Source: CAWCBH01 sp963793785
GTDB taxonomy: Bacteria > Actinomycetota > Thermoleophilia > Solirubrobacterales > 70-9
Length of the DNA stretch: 64,000 nt
Direction of reading: 5' to 3'
Assembly: GCA_963793785.1 (NCBI GenBank)
Contig: CAWCBH010000003.1
Span: 558,001 to 622,000, forward strand
Positions 9,960-18,256 of the stretch are shown here, piece by piece. Made by a program: the position numbers and the translations under genes. The notes beneath the pieces were generated by a model. It searched no databases, was not told the DNA's origin, and saw only the letters and a list, made by a program, of their open reading frames with translations. How positions within the stretch are numbered: the first letter of the stretch is position 1; every line of letters starts with the position of its first letter.

Positions 9960-10406
9960 TCAGGCCGCAGTACGGCGCTCGGCCTCGCGGCGCAGGTCCT
10001 CGACCGAGCGCTTCATCACCCGGCGATTGAGCGTCCGGGCGACCAGGCCCGGCACCGGCACCCCGGGATCGATGCCGAGCCGGTAGGTCGCCAGGGTTCC
10101 CTTGCGGTCGGGCTCGAACAGGTACTCGCCCTCGATCTGCTCGACGCCGTCGCCGTCGACGAAGTCCCACCAGATCCGGCCCGGCCGCTGGTAGTGGTAG
10201 CGCAGGGTGTAGGTGACGTGCCGGACCTTGGCGTCGACGCGCAGCCGCACCGTCTTGCCGAGGCCGTCGGCGTAGCGGTCGAGAACCTCGACCGAGATCA
10301 CCGCCTCCTGCCAGTCGGTGAACGTCTCGTAGTCGGTGATCGCCTCGAAGCAGGCCTCGGGCGGAGCGGAGATCCGCAGCGTCTGCTCGGCCCAGGTGAT
10401 GCCCAT
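9960..10406 (-). CDS. SRPBCC (START-like) family protein
   Basis: A 148-residue protein of the polyketide cyclase/dehydrase SRPBCC fold: EQTLRISAPPEACFEAITD at the start, FTDWQEAVISVEVLDRYAD, WWDFVDGDGVEQIEGEYLF and a C-terminal helix (GLVARTLNRRVMKRSVEDL). Such proteins bind hydrophobic ligands in a helix-grip pocket. Its ATG follows directly after the stop of the cobalamin-binding gene (no gap), so the two are cotranscribed. Ligand unknown. Confidence 0.85.
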   Translation of the reverse strand: MGITWAEQTLRISAPPEACFEAITDYETFTDWQEAVISVEVLDRYADGLGKTVRLRVDAKVRHVTYTLRYHYQRPGRIWWDFVDGDGVEQIEGEYLFEPDRKGTLATYRLGIDPGVPVPGLVARTLNRRVMKRSVEDLRREAERRTAA

Positions 10407-11315
10407 TCAGGCCGTCGGCGCCGGCACGTCCAGCGCCGCGAATCCGATCCCCGGCGGTGCGCCGAGCCGCTCGGGGTGGAAGAGATGGCCGAGCAGCTCG
10501 ACTCCGTCGATCAGGCGGGGGCCGGGCCGCGAGAAAGAGGACGCGGCGTCGACCGCGAACGCCCGCTCGGCCCCCAGCCCCTCCAGCAGGCTCCGGTGTG
10601 CGAGCGCCTGCGCGCGCGAGTCCGCGACGTAGAAGCCGCACGGCATCGCGACGACGATCTGGGCAGCGGCCGCCTGCAGCTCGTCCCACTCGACCTGGCG
10701 CGACTTCTCGCCCGGCCTCCCGGCGGCGTCGACGCCGCCCGCCGCGGCGATCATCTCCGGCACCCAGTGGCCGCCGACGAACGGCGGGTCCAGCCACTCC
10801 AGCGCCAGGACGCGGGGCGTCGGGCTGCCGGCGACGGCGGCCGCAACCGCGGCAAGGCGCGCCTCCAGGCTCGCCCGCAGGGCGGTAGCGGCCGAAGCCA
10901 TGTTCGTCGCCTCGCCGAGCCGGACCACGTCGTCGAGCATCTCGGCCAGCGTGGCCGGATCCTGTCGCAGGACCGCCGGATCCTCGGGCAGCCGGCCCGC
11001 GACTGCGACCACGTCCTCATAGGCGACCGCGCAGACGTCGCAGACGGCCTGGGTGACGATCAGGTCCGGCTTTGCGGCGGCCAGCGCCGGCTCGTCGAGC
11101 TCATAGAGCGGCCGCCCCTCGCCGACGACCCGCTTTACCTCGGCGTCGATCTCGCCGGCGTCGAGTCCGGCTCCGATCACCGTGCGGGTGAGCTGGGGGA
11201 GTGCGCTTGCCTCGGGCGGGTAGTCGCACTCGTGGGTGACCGCGACGACGCTCTCGCCGAGGCCGATGGCGAATAGCATCTCGGTCGCCGAGGGGACGAG
11301 ACTCGCAATACGCAT
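10407..11315 (-). CDS. BtuF-like cobalamin-binding (periplasmic-binding-fold) protein
   Basis: A 302-residue protein of the helical-backbone metal/cobalamin receptor family: MRIASLVPSATEMLFAIGL, VVAVTHECDYPPEA, KPDLIVTQAVCDVCAVAYE, VLALEWLDPPFVGGHWVPEM and VAMPCGFYVADS. It has no signal peptide or lipobox and no ABC transporter genes nearby, so it is probably cytoplasmic, as is usual for this subgroup annotated as cobalamin-binding protein. The family name is solid; ligand is inferred. It is divergent from the pterin dehydratase gene, only 12 bases separating the two starts. Confidence 0.8.
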   Translation of the reverse strand: MRIASLVPSATEMLFAIGLGESVVAVTHECDYPPEASALPQLTRTVIGAGLDAGEIDAEVKRVVGEGRPLYELDEPALAAAKPDLIVTQAVCDVCAVAYEDVVAVAGRLPEDPAVLRQDPATLAEMLDDVVRLGEATNMASAATALRASLEARLAAVAAAVAGSPTPRVLALEWLDPPFVGGHWVPEMIAAAGGVDAAGRPGEKSRQVEWDELQAAAAQIVVAMPCGFYVADSRAQALAHRSLLEGLGAERAFAVDAASSFSRPGPRLIDGVELLGHLFHPERLGAPPGIGFAALDVPAPTA

Positions 11316-11327
11316 CCGGAGGTCAAT

Positions 11328-11606
11328 ATGGCACTTCTCTCAGAGCAGGAGGTCGAGGAGCGGCTCGGGTCGCTCGACGGCTGGCAACGGCAGGGCGACG
11401 CGATCGAGAAGACCTTCAAGCGCGACGACTTCGTCGGCTCGGTGAAGTTCGTCGACAGCCTGGTCGGGCCGGCCGAGGAGATGGGCCATCACCCCGACCT
11501 GGAGATCTCCTGGGACGAGGTCAAGGTCTCGCTCAGCACCCACTCGCAGGGTGGCCTGACCGAGAACGACTTCGAGCTGGCGAAGAAGATCGACGCTCTC
11601 GCCTAG
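11328..11606 (+). CDS. Pterin-4a-carbinolamine dehydratase
   Basis: A 92-residue protein of the PCD/DCoH family: WQRQGDAIEKTFKRDDF, the signature EEMGHHPDLEISWDEV with two catalytic histidines, and LSTHSQGGLTENDFELA. It dehydrates 4a-hydroxytetrahydropterin and recycles the cofactor of aromatic amino-acid hydroxylases. No hydroxylase gene is present in the window. Full length for the family. GTCAATATG gives only a weak ribosome site, so the transcript may be leaderless. Confidence 0.9.
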   Translation: MALLSEQEVEERLGSLDGWQRQGDAIEKTFKRDDFVGSVKFVDSLVGPAEEMGHHPDLEISWDEVKVSLSTHSQGGLTENDFELAKKIDALA

Positions 11607-11617
11607 CTGCGACGCGA

Positions 11618-11662
11618 GGTGGTCGAGGTTCACCGCCTCTGAGGCGGTCAATGTCGACCACC
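11618..11662. terminator. Nested stem-loop between convergent genes
   Basis: Outer arms GGTGGTCGA/TCGACCACC (9 bp) enclose an inner stem ACCGCC/GGCGGT with a five-base loop. It sits between the end of the pterin dehydratase gene (11606) and the end of the minus-strand gene at 11668. Likely a bidirectional terminator; no T tract. Confidence 0.55.
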
Positions 11663-11667
11663 GGGGT

Positions 11668-12697
11668 CTAGCGGAGCAGGTTCCGCAACGCCCGGCGCAG
11701 CCCTCGCTCGCCCACCCGTCGCGGGTCGGCGACGGCGATCCAGGCAACCTTGCCCTTCTCGACGCCGAACAGCAGACGGCTGCGGTTACGACGCGGAGCC
11801 TCGAGGACGCGATCGCCGGCGACCCGGAAGGCGAAGCCCGCCTTCAGCGCCTTGCGGGCGCGGCGGGCACGATCGCCGGGGCTGATCCCGGCGCGGCTGT
11901 GGGCGGAGCTGGTGGTGAGCAGTGCCGCGACCCGGCGGTCGAGCGCGTTGCCTCGGTAGGCGATCGCCAGCTCGCCACCGCCTTCGACGTCGAAGCGGTC
12001 GGTGTGGTGCGACCGCCTGTGCGGAGGCCCGTTGCGCTCGATCAGCCGCTGGCGCAGGGTCCGCAGCCGCACCGGGGTGACCCGCTTGCGGAAGATCTTG
12101 CCGCCGCGCAGGCGCCGGTAGTAGACCCGGGTGCGCTCCCTGCTCGCGTCGACCTTCTCGGCGCAACGCGGATCGGCCGGGACGTTGCCCTGCACGAAGC
12201 TGCCGCCGCCGCCGTTGCCGAAGTAGGGCTTGTACTCGGGCGGGACGTACTGGCCGGCGTCGGCCGGCTGCCCGCCGATGCGGAAGTTGGCGATGTGGAC
12301 GCCCCCCGAGCCGGTCGCCTTGTCGTAGAAGTAGCTGCCGTCGAAGTGATAGGTCTCCGGCTGCGCGCCCTGCACGATCGATCCGGTCCAGTGGTCGCGC
12401 TGGTAGTAGAAGCACTTCGGCCCCGCGGCGGCGACCCGGGCGGGCTCCTGGGCGGCGAACTCGACCAGCCCCAGCTCGGTGACGTTCTGCTGGGTCTTGT
12501 CGAACTCGACGCAGAAAGGATCCGCCTCGGGGTCGGGGAAGTCGGTGCCGGTGCCGACCCGCTGCAGCTGACAGTTGAAGGGGTTGTCCCCGTCGTATGG
12601 GGCGTAGGGGCCGCCCGGGGCTTGTGCGGGAGCCGCCGTGGCAAGCGCGAGTGCGGCCGCGGCGAGCGCCGTCGCGAGGGGCGCCGCGCGGCGCCAT
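11668..12697 (-). CDS. Secreted protein of unknown family, frame break at the start codon
   Basis: The reading frame for most of the protein has no start codon. The ATG at 12697 is one base out of frame; removing one G at 12694-12695 gives an ideal signal peptide (MRRAAPLATALAAAALALA, TAAPAQA) continuous with about 340 residues. The N-terminal half is cysteine- and aromatic-containing (NPFNCQLQRVGTGTDFPD, CFYYQRDHWTGSIV, YFYDKATGSGGVHIANFRI); the C-terminal third is very basic (many RR and KK). I do not recognise the family. It is exported and divergent from the Tat protein at 12744, with a palindrome in the shared 46-base gap. Confidence 0.65.
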
Positions 12698-12724
12698 GAA
12701 GCTGTCGGACCCCTACCGATAATT

Positions 12725-12742
12725 TGGTACTTTACCGTACCA
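12725..12742. promoter_or_regulatory. Inverted repeat TGGTAC-N6-GTACCA, candidate operator
   Basis: Six-base arms separated by TTTACC, ending two bases before the ATG at 12744 and in the gap between divergent genes for two exported proteins. A plus-strand GATAAT (12718-12723) just upstream could be the -10 box, which would put the repeat over the transcription start. No regulator gene lies adjacent. Confidence 0.4.
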
Positions 12743-12743
12743 G

Positions 12744-13415
12744 ATGGAGGAGCAGGGCCGGGTGATCCGCAATCCGGTGGCCGCGGAGCTCTCGCGCCGC
12801 CAGCTGCTGCAGCGAGCCGGGACGCTGGGCGTCGGGGCCCTGGTGCTCGGCGCGCTGCCGACCCTCGAGGGCCTGGCCTCGCCCGAAGAAGCGCTTGCCG
12901 CCGACCCGAATCCGGCCGACGCGACCATGCAGGCGTTCTTCGACACCATCCTTCCCGGCCGCCCGGCGACTCGCACCGATCTCGGCAACCCGATCCACCC
13001 GCGGGCGATCGCGGGTGCCGACGACGAGCCCGGCGCCGTCGAGGCGGATGCGCTGTTGCTCGCCCATCATCCGAAGATTGGCTTCGACACCCTCGAGGGC
13101 CCGTTGCTGGCCGAGCTGTCGGCCCGCTCGCTGACCGCCGGCGGGGACTTCCTCAGCCTCGGCTACGAGGACCGCCTCGCGATCGTCACCGGCGCGCTCG
13201 AGTACTCGAGTCCCTCGCGGGTCGTCTTCGAGGCCGGGGCCGCGATCCCGTTCACCGCCTTCTGCGCCGCCGCCACCCAGCGCAACGCAACCCGCAAGAC
13301 CGCATCCGGGTACAAGGTGATGGGCCATCCCGGCACCGCCCCACACGGCTATCGGGACTTCTCCTATCGCCGCCGGCTGGCCCGCGAACGGACCCGCAAG
13401 GGCTACCTGCCCTGA
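12744..13415 (+). CDS. Tat-exported small subunit of a GMC oxidoreductase (gluconate dehydrogenase subunit 3-like)
   Basis: A 223-residue protein with a twin-arginine signal (SRRQLLQRAG followed by VGALVLGALPTLEGLA). The mature part resembles the gamma/subunit-3 and DUF5987 families that accompany GMC oxidoreductases: FFDTILPGRPATRTDLGNP, FLSLGYEDRLAIVTGALE, HPGTAPHGYRDFSYRR. The gene overlaps the GMC oxidoreductase start by one base (TGATG). The GMC enzyme has no signal of its own, so this subunit probably carries it through the Tat pathway already folded with FAD. Confidence 0.8.
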   Translation: MEEQGRVIRNPVAAELSRRQLLQRAGTLGVGALVLGALPTLEGLASPEEALAADPNPADATMQAFFDTILPGRPATRTDLGNPIHPRAIAGADDEPGAVEADALLLAHHPKIGFDTLEGPLLAELSARSLTAGGDFLSLGYEDRLAIVTGALEYSSPSRVVFEAGAAIPFTAFCAAATQRNATRKTASGYKVMGHPGTAPHGYRDFSYRRRLARERTRKGYLP

Positions 13416-15082
13416 TGGCGGAGCGGGTCGACGTCTGCATCGTCGGATCGGGCTTCGGGGGTTCGATCGCCGCCTGGCGGCTGGCCGAGCTCTATCGGGC
13501 CCGGGACGAGAATCCGAGCGTGCTGCTGCTGGAGCGCGGGGTCCGCAAGGGCCACACCGACTTCCGCCAGTCGATGGACGTCGAGCACCTCTCAGACATA
13601 TATGCGCTGATCCAGGGTCAGGGGGCACAGATCGTCGTCGCCGACCTGGTCGGCGGCGGGTCCAATCTCTACCTGGCGGCCTCGCTGCGCGCCCCTCGGG
13701 AGACCTTCGAGCGGCGCGACCACCGGCCCGACGACGGCCCCGACCGGCGCATGTGGCCGGGCAGGATCAGCCGCCGCACGCTCGACCCCTTCTACCGGCG
13801 CGCGGAGCTGGGGCTGCGGGTTCGCCAGCCTTCATGGAAGGAGGTCTCGAAGTCGGGCGGCCTCTGGGCCGCGACCCTCGACGACGCCGGCCATACCTGC
13901 GACCGCGTCCCGGTCGCGATCGACTTCGATCGCTGCGTGGACGCGAAGTGGTGCTACACGGGCTGCGTCTTCGGGGCCAAGAACTCGCTGATCACCAACT
14001 ACCTCGCCTCGGCGGAGCGGGCCGGCGTCGACGTCCGGCCGCTGGTGCAGGTCAACGAGGTACGCGAGTCCTCGGCCCGTCCCTACCGCTATCTGGTCAA
14101 GGCGGCCCGGATCGATCCGCAGACCCGGCTGCCGGCCGGAGAGGCCGAGGACGTCGAGTGCAAGGTGCTGATCCTCGCCGCCGGGGCGATGGGCACGGCG
14201 CCGATCCTGATGCGCTCGCAGCAGGCGGGTGCGCTGGGCAGCCTCAGCTCGCAGCTCGGCCGCCACCTCGGCGTCAACGGCGATCACGTCGCCGCAGTCG
14301 AGTACGACTCGAAGCGGGTGCGCCAGGTGCTCGGGCTGCGCGACGGGGCGGAGTTCTTCAAGGGGAAGCCGATCACGACGATGAGCTACGACTGGTTTGC
14401 GGGGCGGCGCGGGCACCGCTTCGACGGCACCCGGTTCACGCTGCAGGAGATCCTGCTCAGCCAGCTGACCAACTTCCTCTATGACGACGGACGGTCCCCC
14501 GAGGGAGATCCGTCCTGGTTCGGGGCCCAGAAGAAGCGCTCGATCTCGACCTGGGCCAACCACATCGAGCTGCTGGCGATGGTCGAGGACACCCACGACG
14601 GCAGCTTCTTCGCGGTGCCGCCCAACGGCGGCGGCCACGTGCGGCCAAACTCCGGCCCGGTCGGCATCGGGCTGTTCGACTACAGCCTCTCCGAGCAGTC
14701 GTTGCGGGTGCGCGAGCACGCCGACGCGGCGATGAAGCGGATCGTCGAGCGCAAGGGGCTGGGCCGGTTCCTGAAGCTGACCGAGACGCCCGGCGTCTAC
14801 GCGTCGCACCCGCTGGGCGGCTGCCGGATGGCGGAGTCGATCGACCTTGGCGTCACCGACCATCGCTGCGAGGCCTACGGGGCCGAGGGCCTGTTCTGCA
14901 TGGACTCCTCGGCGATCCCGACCAGCCTCGGGGTCAACCCGTCGCTGACGATCGCCGCAGTCTGCGAGCGTGCCGCCGCGAACCTGGTGCGGCGGGCTGA
15001 CGACTACGGCCTGCCGAGGCGGCCGAAGGGCTTCCGCCACCGTCCGCCCGGGGTCCATCTCGGCCCCCGTTTCCGACCCTGA
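13415..15082 (+). CDS. GMC-family FAD oxidoreductase (cholesterol-oxidase-like)
   Basis: A 555-residue flavoprotein. FAD-binding VDVCIVGSGFGGSIAAWRL is at the very N-terminus, GGGSNLYLAASLRAP and CYTGCVFGAKNSLITNYL follow, and the C-terminal GMC motif is HPLGGCRMAE with IPTSLGVNPSLTIAAVCE. The CYTGC-GAKNS segment is typical of the ChoD/cholesterol-oxidase-like branch. Its substrate is an alcohol, not determinable from sequence. Start ATG overlaps the stop of the Tat subunit gene. Location is probably outside the membrane by piggyback export; this is inference. Confidence 0.85.
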   Translation: MAERVDVCIVGSGFGGSIAAWRLAELYRARDENPSVLLLERGVRKGHTDFRQSMDVEHLSDIYALIQGQGAQIVVADLVGGGSNLYLAASLRAPRETFERRDHRPDDGPDRRMWPGRISRRTLDPFYRRAELGLRVRQPSWKEVSKSGGLWAATLDDAGHTCDRVPVAIDFDRCVDAKWCYTGCVFGAKNSLITNYLASAERAGVDVRPLVQVNEVRESSARPYRYLVKAARIDPQTRLPAGEAEDVECKVLILAAGAMGTAPILMRSQQAGALGSLSSQLGRHLGVNGDHVAAVEYDSKRVRQVLGLRDGAEFFKGKPITTMSYDWFAGRRGHRFDGTRFTLQEILLSQLTNFLYDDGRSPEGDPSWFGAQKKRSISTWANHIELLAMVEDTHDGSFFAVPPNGGGHVRPNSGPVGIGLFDYSLSEQSLRVREHADAAMKRIVERKGLGRFLKLTETPGVYASHPLGGCRMAESIDLGVTDHRCEAYGAEGLFCMDSSAIPTSLGVNPSLTIAAVCERAAANLVRRADDYGLPRRPKGFRHRPPGVHLGPRFRP

Positions 15083-15160
15083 CGTGTCGCTGTCGCCGCG
15101 CGAGACGGCGGCTACCAGGAATGGGGTGCCGCCGGCGCGGGTATTGTTATCCGGCCTGAG

Positions 15161-15238
15161 ATGGCCGACGACGACCTCCCTCGAAGTACGAGGCGAAATA
15201 GCCAGTTGAGCCGGCTCCGCGCGGGCGGCTTGCGATGA
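15161..15238 (+). CDS. Possible 25-codon leader ORF overlapping the CNNM gene start
   Basis: ATG at 15161 opens a 25-residue basic peptide (starts MADDDLPRSTRRN) whose TGA overlaps the ATG of the next gene in an ATGA. An AT-richer TATTGTTAT lies just upstream as a possible -10 region for a leaderless message. Coupling would make translation of the membrane protein depend on this peptide. It could also be chance. Confidence 0.35.
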   Translation: MADDDLPRSTRRNSQLSRLRAGGLR

Positions 15239-16515
15239 CCGTCGTCGCGCTCGTCGCGCTGGTCGTGCTGGTGCTCGTCAACGGCTTCTTCGTCGCCGCC
15301 GAGTTCGCGCTGGTGCGCTCCCGCCGCGGCAAGATCGAGGCGCTGATCGAGGAGGGCGCCAGCGGCGCCGAGGCGGTCGGAGGGCAACTCGAGGACCTCT
15401 CCGAATCGCTGGCCGCCTGCCAGCTCGGGATCACGATGGCCTCGATCGGGATCGGCTTCCTGGGCGAGCCGGCGCTGGCCAGCCTGATCGAGCCCGCCTT
15501 CGGCAGCCTCTCGCATGGCGTCGCGACGGCGCTCGCCTTCGCAATCGCCTTCGCGATCGCAACCGGCCTGCACATCACGATCGGCGAGCAGGTGCCGAAG
15601 ATGCTGGCGATCACCGGCGCCGAGGTGACCGCGCGCCGCGCCTCCCGGCCCTTGAACTGGTTCCGGGTCGCGAGCGCACCATTCACCTACGCCCTCAACA
15701 GGATCTCCAACGCGATCGTCCGCGTCTTCGGCGTCGACCCCGACAACCTCGAGGAGCAGCACACCGCCGAGGACCTGAAGCAGATCATCGACAGCTCGCG
15801 CACCGGCGGGCATCTCGATCCCGGCGAGGCGGTGATGCTGACGGGCGTCTTCCACCTCCACGAGCAGCAGGCGCGGGAGGTGATGACGCCGATTCCGGCC
15901 GTCGTCACCGTCGACGCGTCGGAGACCGTGGAGGCGGCGCTGCGGCGTTGCGTCACATCGGGGCACACGCGGCTGCTCGTGATCGAGGACGAGAACCCCG
16001 ACCGCGTCAAGGGCATCGTCCACAACAACAGCCTGGCGCGGGTCTACATGAGCGACGGCCCGCAGGCGTCGATCGAGCCGGTCGTGCGGGACGCGCTGAT
16101 CGTCCCCGAGACGCGTCCGCTCGACGACCTGCTGCAGGACCTGCAGCGCCAGCGCACCTCGATCTCGGTCGTCGTCGACGAGTACGGGCGCACGGTCGGG
16201 ATCGTCACCGTCGAGGACATCCTCGAGGAGGTCGTCGGCGAGATCGAGGACGAGACCGACCCGCGGGCGGCGGCGCTTCGCCAGCTCACCAACGGCGACT
16301 GGTTCGTGCGCGGCCACGTCTCGCTCGGGGACCTCGCCGACGCCGGAATCGAGCTGCCGGTCGACACCGACGCCTTCAACTCGGTCGGCGGCTACGTCTT
16401 CGCCGAGCTCGGGCGACTGCCGAAGCGAGGCGACTCGATCACCGCCGACGGCTACACGATCCGGGTCGAGTCGGTGCGCGAGAACCGCATCGAAGCCCTC
16501 CGCATCACGAACTAG
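15235..16515 (+). CDS. CNNM/HlyC-CorC-type membrane protein with CBS domains
   Basis: A 426-residue protein: DUF21/CNNM membrane domain about 1-185 (VLVLVNGFFVAAEFALVRSR, ACQLGITMASIGIGFLGEP, THHITIGEQ-type motif ITIGEQVPKMLAI), a CBS pair about 200-325 (REVMTPIPAVVTVDASETV, VVVDEYGRTVGIVTVEDIL with GEIEDETD), and a C-terminal CorC/HlyC domain about 345-425 (FNSVGGYVFAELGRLPKRG). The family is linked to divalent cation (Mg/Co) efflux; older annotations as hemolysin are misleading. No adjacent transporter genes. Confidence 0.9.
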   Translation: MTVVALVALVVLVLVNGFFVAAEFALVRSRRGKIEALIEEGASGAEAVGGQLEDLSESLAACQLGITMASIGIGFLGEPALASLIEPAFGSLSHGVATALAFAIAFAIATGLHITIGEQVPKMLAITGAEVTARRASRPLNWFRVASAPFTYALNRISNAIVRVFGVDPDNLEEQHTAEDLKQIIDSSRTGGHLDPGEAVMLTGVFHLHEQQAREVMTPIPAVVTVDASETVEAALRRCVTSGHTRLLVIEDENPDRVKGIVHNNSLARVYMSDGPQASIEPVVRDALIVPETRPLDDLLQDLQRQRTSISVVVDEYGRTVGIVTVEDILEEVVGEIEDETDPRAAALRQLTNGDWFVRGHVSLGDLADAGIELPVDTDAFNSVGGYVFAELGRLPKRGDSITADGYTIRVESVRENRIEALRITN

Positions 16516-16581
16516 TCCTGTCCGACCGGATGTCTACTTTGCCCCTCCAACCCGGACCCCTCTCGACACTGGAGGTAACTG

Positions 16582-16824
16582 ATGTGGGTCGTGCGGTTGA
16601 GCGACAAGCAGCTGGAGGTGCTGAGGGCGCTGCTGCGAAGCGAAGAGCACCTCGGGCCGGCCTTGCAGGGGGCACTCGAGTCACTTGACCTGGCCCGCTG
16701 GGACGAGCTGCCGGAGGCGGCGCTGCCGTGGGAGGAAGTGGCCGCCGCGGCTCGCAGCCAGGGCATCTCCGAGGCCGACGTGATCTGGGACTTGAGCGGC
16801 AAGCGGCGCCGTCCCGTCGGCTGA
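16582..16824 (+). CDS. Small helical protein of unknown function
   Basis: An 80-residue protein with a good GGAGGT ribosome site seven bases before the ATG. Mostly helical and acidic (LSDKQLEVLRALLRSEEHL, LPWEEVAAAARSQGISEAD), ending in a basic KRRRPVG. The first helix resembles the recognition part of small helix-turn-helix proteins only loosely. No family recognised. Follows the CNNM gene by 66 bases. Confidence 0.7.
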   Translation: MWVVRLSDKQLEVLRALLRSEEHLGPALQGALESLDLARWDELPEAALPWEEVAAAARSQGISEADVIWDLSGKRRRPVG

Positions 16825-16844
16825 CGCAGCGTCCCAGGGCCCCC

Positions 16845-17672
16845 TCAGTCGTATTCGTAGAAGCCGGCGCCGCTCTTGCGGCCGAGCTTGCCGTCGCGGG
16901 CCATCTCGACGATCGCCTGCGGCGGGCGGTGAGAAGCCTCGCCGGAGTCGGCATGGAGGGCGTCTCCGATCGCCGCGGCGACGTCGAGGCCGACGAAGTC
17001 CAGCAGCGCCAGCGGCCCCATCGGGTGACCGGCGCCCAGGGTCATGCAGGAATCCACCTCGCCGGCGCTCATCCCGGTCCTCTCCATCATCCGCACCGCA
17101 TCGAAGAGATAGGGGAACAGCAGGCGGTTGACGACGAAGCCGGCCTGGTCGGGCACTTCGACGGCCGTCTTTCCCAGCGAGGCGCACCAGCCGAGCGCCC
17201 GGCGGCGCACCCCGTCCTCCAACGGCTCCGGGAAGCAGACCTCGACCAGCTTCATCTTCGCCACCGGGTTGAAGACATGGAGGCCGAACAGGCGCTCACC
17301 GCTGCCGCTGCGGCGGCCCAGCTCGCCGACCTGAAGCGAGGAGGTGGTGGTGGCGAGATCCGCGTCCGGAGCCGCGGCGCCGACCTGCTCCAGGAACGGC
17401 AGCTTCATCTCCAGATCCTCCTTGATCGCCTCGACGACCAGGTCGCAGTCGACCAGGTCTGCGGCGTCGGTCGTGACTCGCAGCCGGCTCGCGTCGGCGC
17501 CCTCGGTCTTCGCGCAGGCCGCCGTCGCCTGCTCTTCGGCGCGCCAGGCGGAGGCGTCGCTGCGGGCCAGCAGCAGGGTCGGCCCGAGGGCGCTGGCGGT
17601 GGCGGCGAGATCGCAGGCGATCGTGCCGCTTCCCGCCACGGCCGCTCGCTTATAGCCCTCCGAGTCGCTCAC
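16845..17672 (-). CDS. 3-hydroxyacyl-CoA (3-hydroxybutyryl-CoA) dehydrogenase
   Basis: A 275-residue enzyme: N-terminal Rossmann fold AVAGSGTIACDLAATAS, middle DCDLVVEAIKEDLEMKLPF, catalytic histidine in GLHVFNPVAKMKLVEV and asparagine in GFVVNRLLFPYLFDAV, and C-terminal dimerisation domain GAGHPMGPLALLDFVGLDV with GKLGRKSGAGFYEY. The fingerprint AGSGTIA is slightly unusual (GxGxxG expected, here G-S-G-T-I-A). It oxidises 3-hydroxyacyl-CoA with NAD in beta-oxidation or PHB-type metabolism. It opens the fatty/steroid catabolic island. Confidence 0.88.
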   Translation of the reverse strand: MSDSEGYKRAAVAGSGTIACDLAATASALGPTLLLARSDASAWRAEEQATAACAKTEGADASRLRVTTDAADLVDCDLVVEAIKEDLEMKLPFLEQVGAAAPDADLATTTSSLQVGELGRRSGSGERLFGLHVFNPVAKMKLVEVCFPEPLEDGVRRRALGWCASLGKTAVEVPDQAGFVVNRLLFPYLFDAVRMMERTGMSAGEVDSCMTLGAGHPMGPLALLDFVGLDVAAAIGDALHADSGEASHRPPQAIVEMARDGKLGRKSGAGFYEYD

Positions 17673-17737
17673 CCGCAGGGGTTCCTATCAGTTGCGGCAC
17701 CGCCGTCATCGCGAGCCGCTCCGCGTAGGCTCGGCCG

Positions 17738-18166
17738 GTGTCCGATCGGCTGGCGCAGGCCTTCGCCCGTTACGTGCGGGCCCGCTCGGAGGCCGAGCTG
17801 GGCGCGCTGATGGCCGGCTGGCGGCGGCGGCCGCTGCTGTGGGGGATCTTTGCGATCCTGCCGCGGCGGCTCGAGCGAACCGCGGTCGAGGCGGGTGAGG
17901 CGACGTTGATCGAGATCAGGGTCGGCGGTGCCGACGGCAGCCCTCCCGATCGGCGCCAGCTCCTGATCGCGCGCGGGCGCTGCCGGGTCAGCCGCCACCA
18001 GCTCGGCGAGCCGGACACGATCGTGACCTTCGAGGCGGTCTCCTTCCTGCGCTTCGCGGCCGGACAGGTCGAAGCGCGCAAGCTGTTCCTCTCCGGCCGG
18101 ATCGACGTCGAGGGAAGCCTGCTCGCAGCGGCGGAGCTTCCGTCGCTGTTCCGGCGCCCTGGCTGA
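17738..18166 (+). CDS. SCP2 sterol-binding-domain protein
   Basis: A 142-residue protein from a GTG start. ATLIEIRVGGADGSPPDRR, SRHQLGEPDTIVTFEAVSF and AGQVEARKLFLSGRIDVEG fit the SCP2 fold, where a beta sheet and helices make a lipid tunnel. Members bind fatty acyl-CoA or sterols. It precedes the thiolase by 90 bases, in line with a lipid or steroid catabolic role. Confidence 0.75.
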   Translation: MSDRLAQAFARYVRARSEAELGALMAGWRRRPLLWGIFAILPRRLERTAVEAGEATLIEIRVGGADGSPPDRRQLLIARGRCRVSRHQLGEPDTIVTFEAVSFLRFAAGQVEARKLFLSGRIDVEGSLLAAAELPSLFRRPG

Positions 18167-18180
18167 TCCGCCAGTCAATC
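18163..18180. promoter_or_regulatory. Candidate TetR-type operator before the thiolase gene
   Basis: CTGATCCGCCAGTCAATC matches 15 of 18 bases of the site at 26552-26569 in front of an acyl-CoA dehydrogenase gene. One half (CCAGTCAATC) is identical; the other half is degenerate. It lies about 80 bases before the thiolase ATG, overlapping the end of the SCP2 gene. Confidence 0.45.
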
Positions 18181-18256
18181 CAGGCAAGTAACCTTGAGAT
18201 GCGCTCGACCGAGCGCCCGCAAGCGGGCAACTGAAGCGAAACGGAGGCTTTCCCTG

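Noticed and set aside
12638..13414. Extension of the GMC frame upstream to 12638
   Set aside because: The upstream part overlaps the Tat subunit gene in another frame and has no FAD motif; the FAD fold starts right at 13415.
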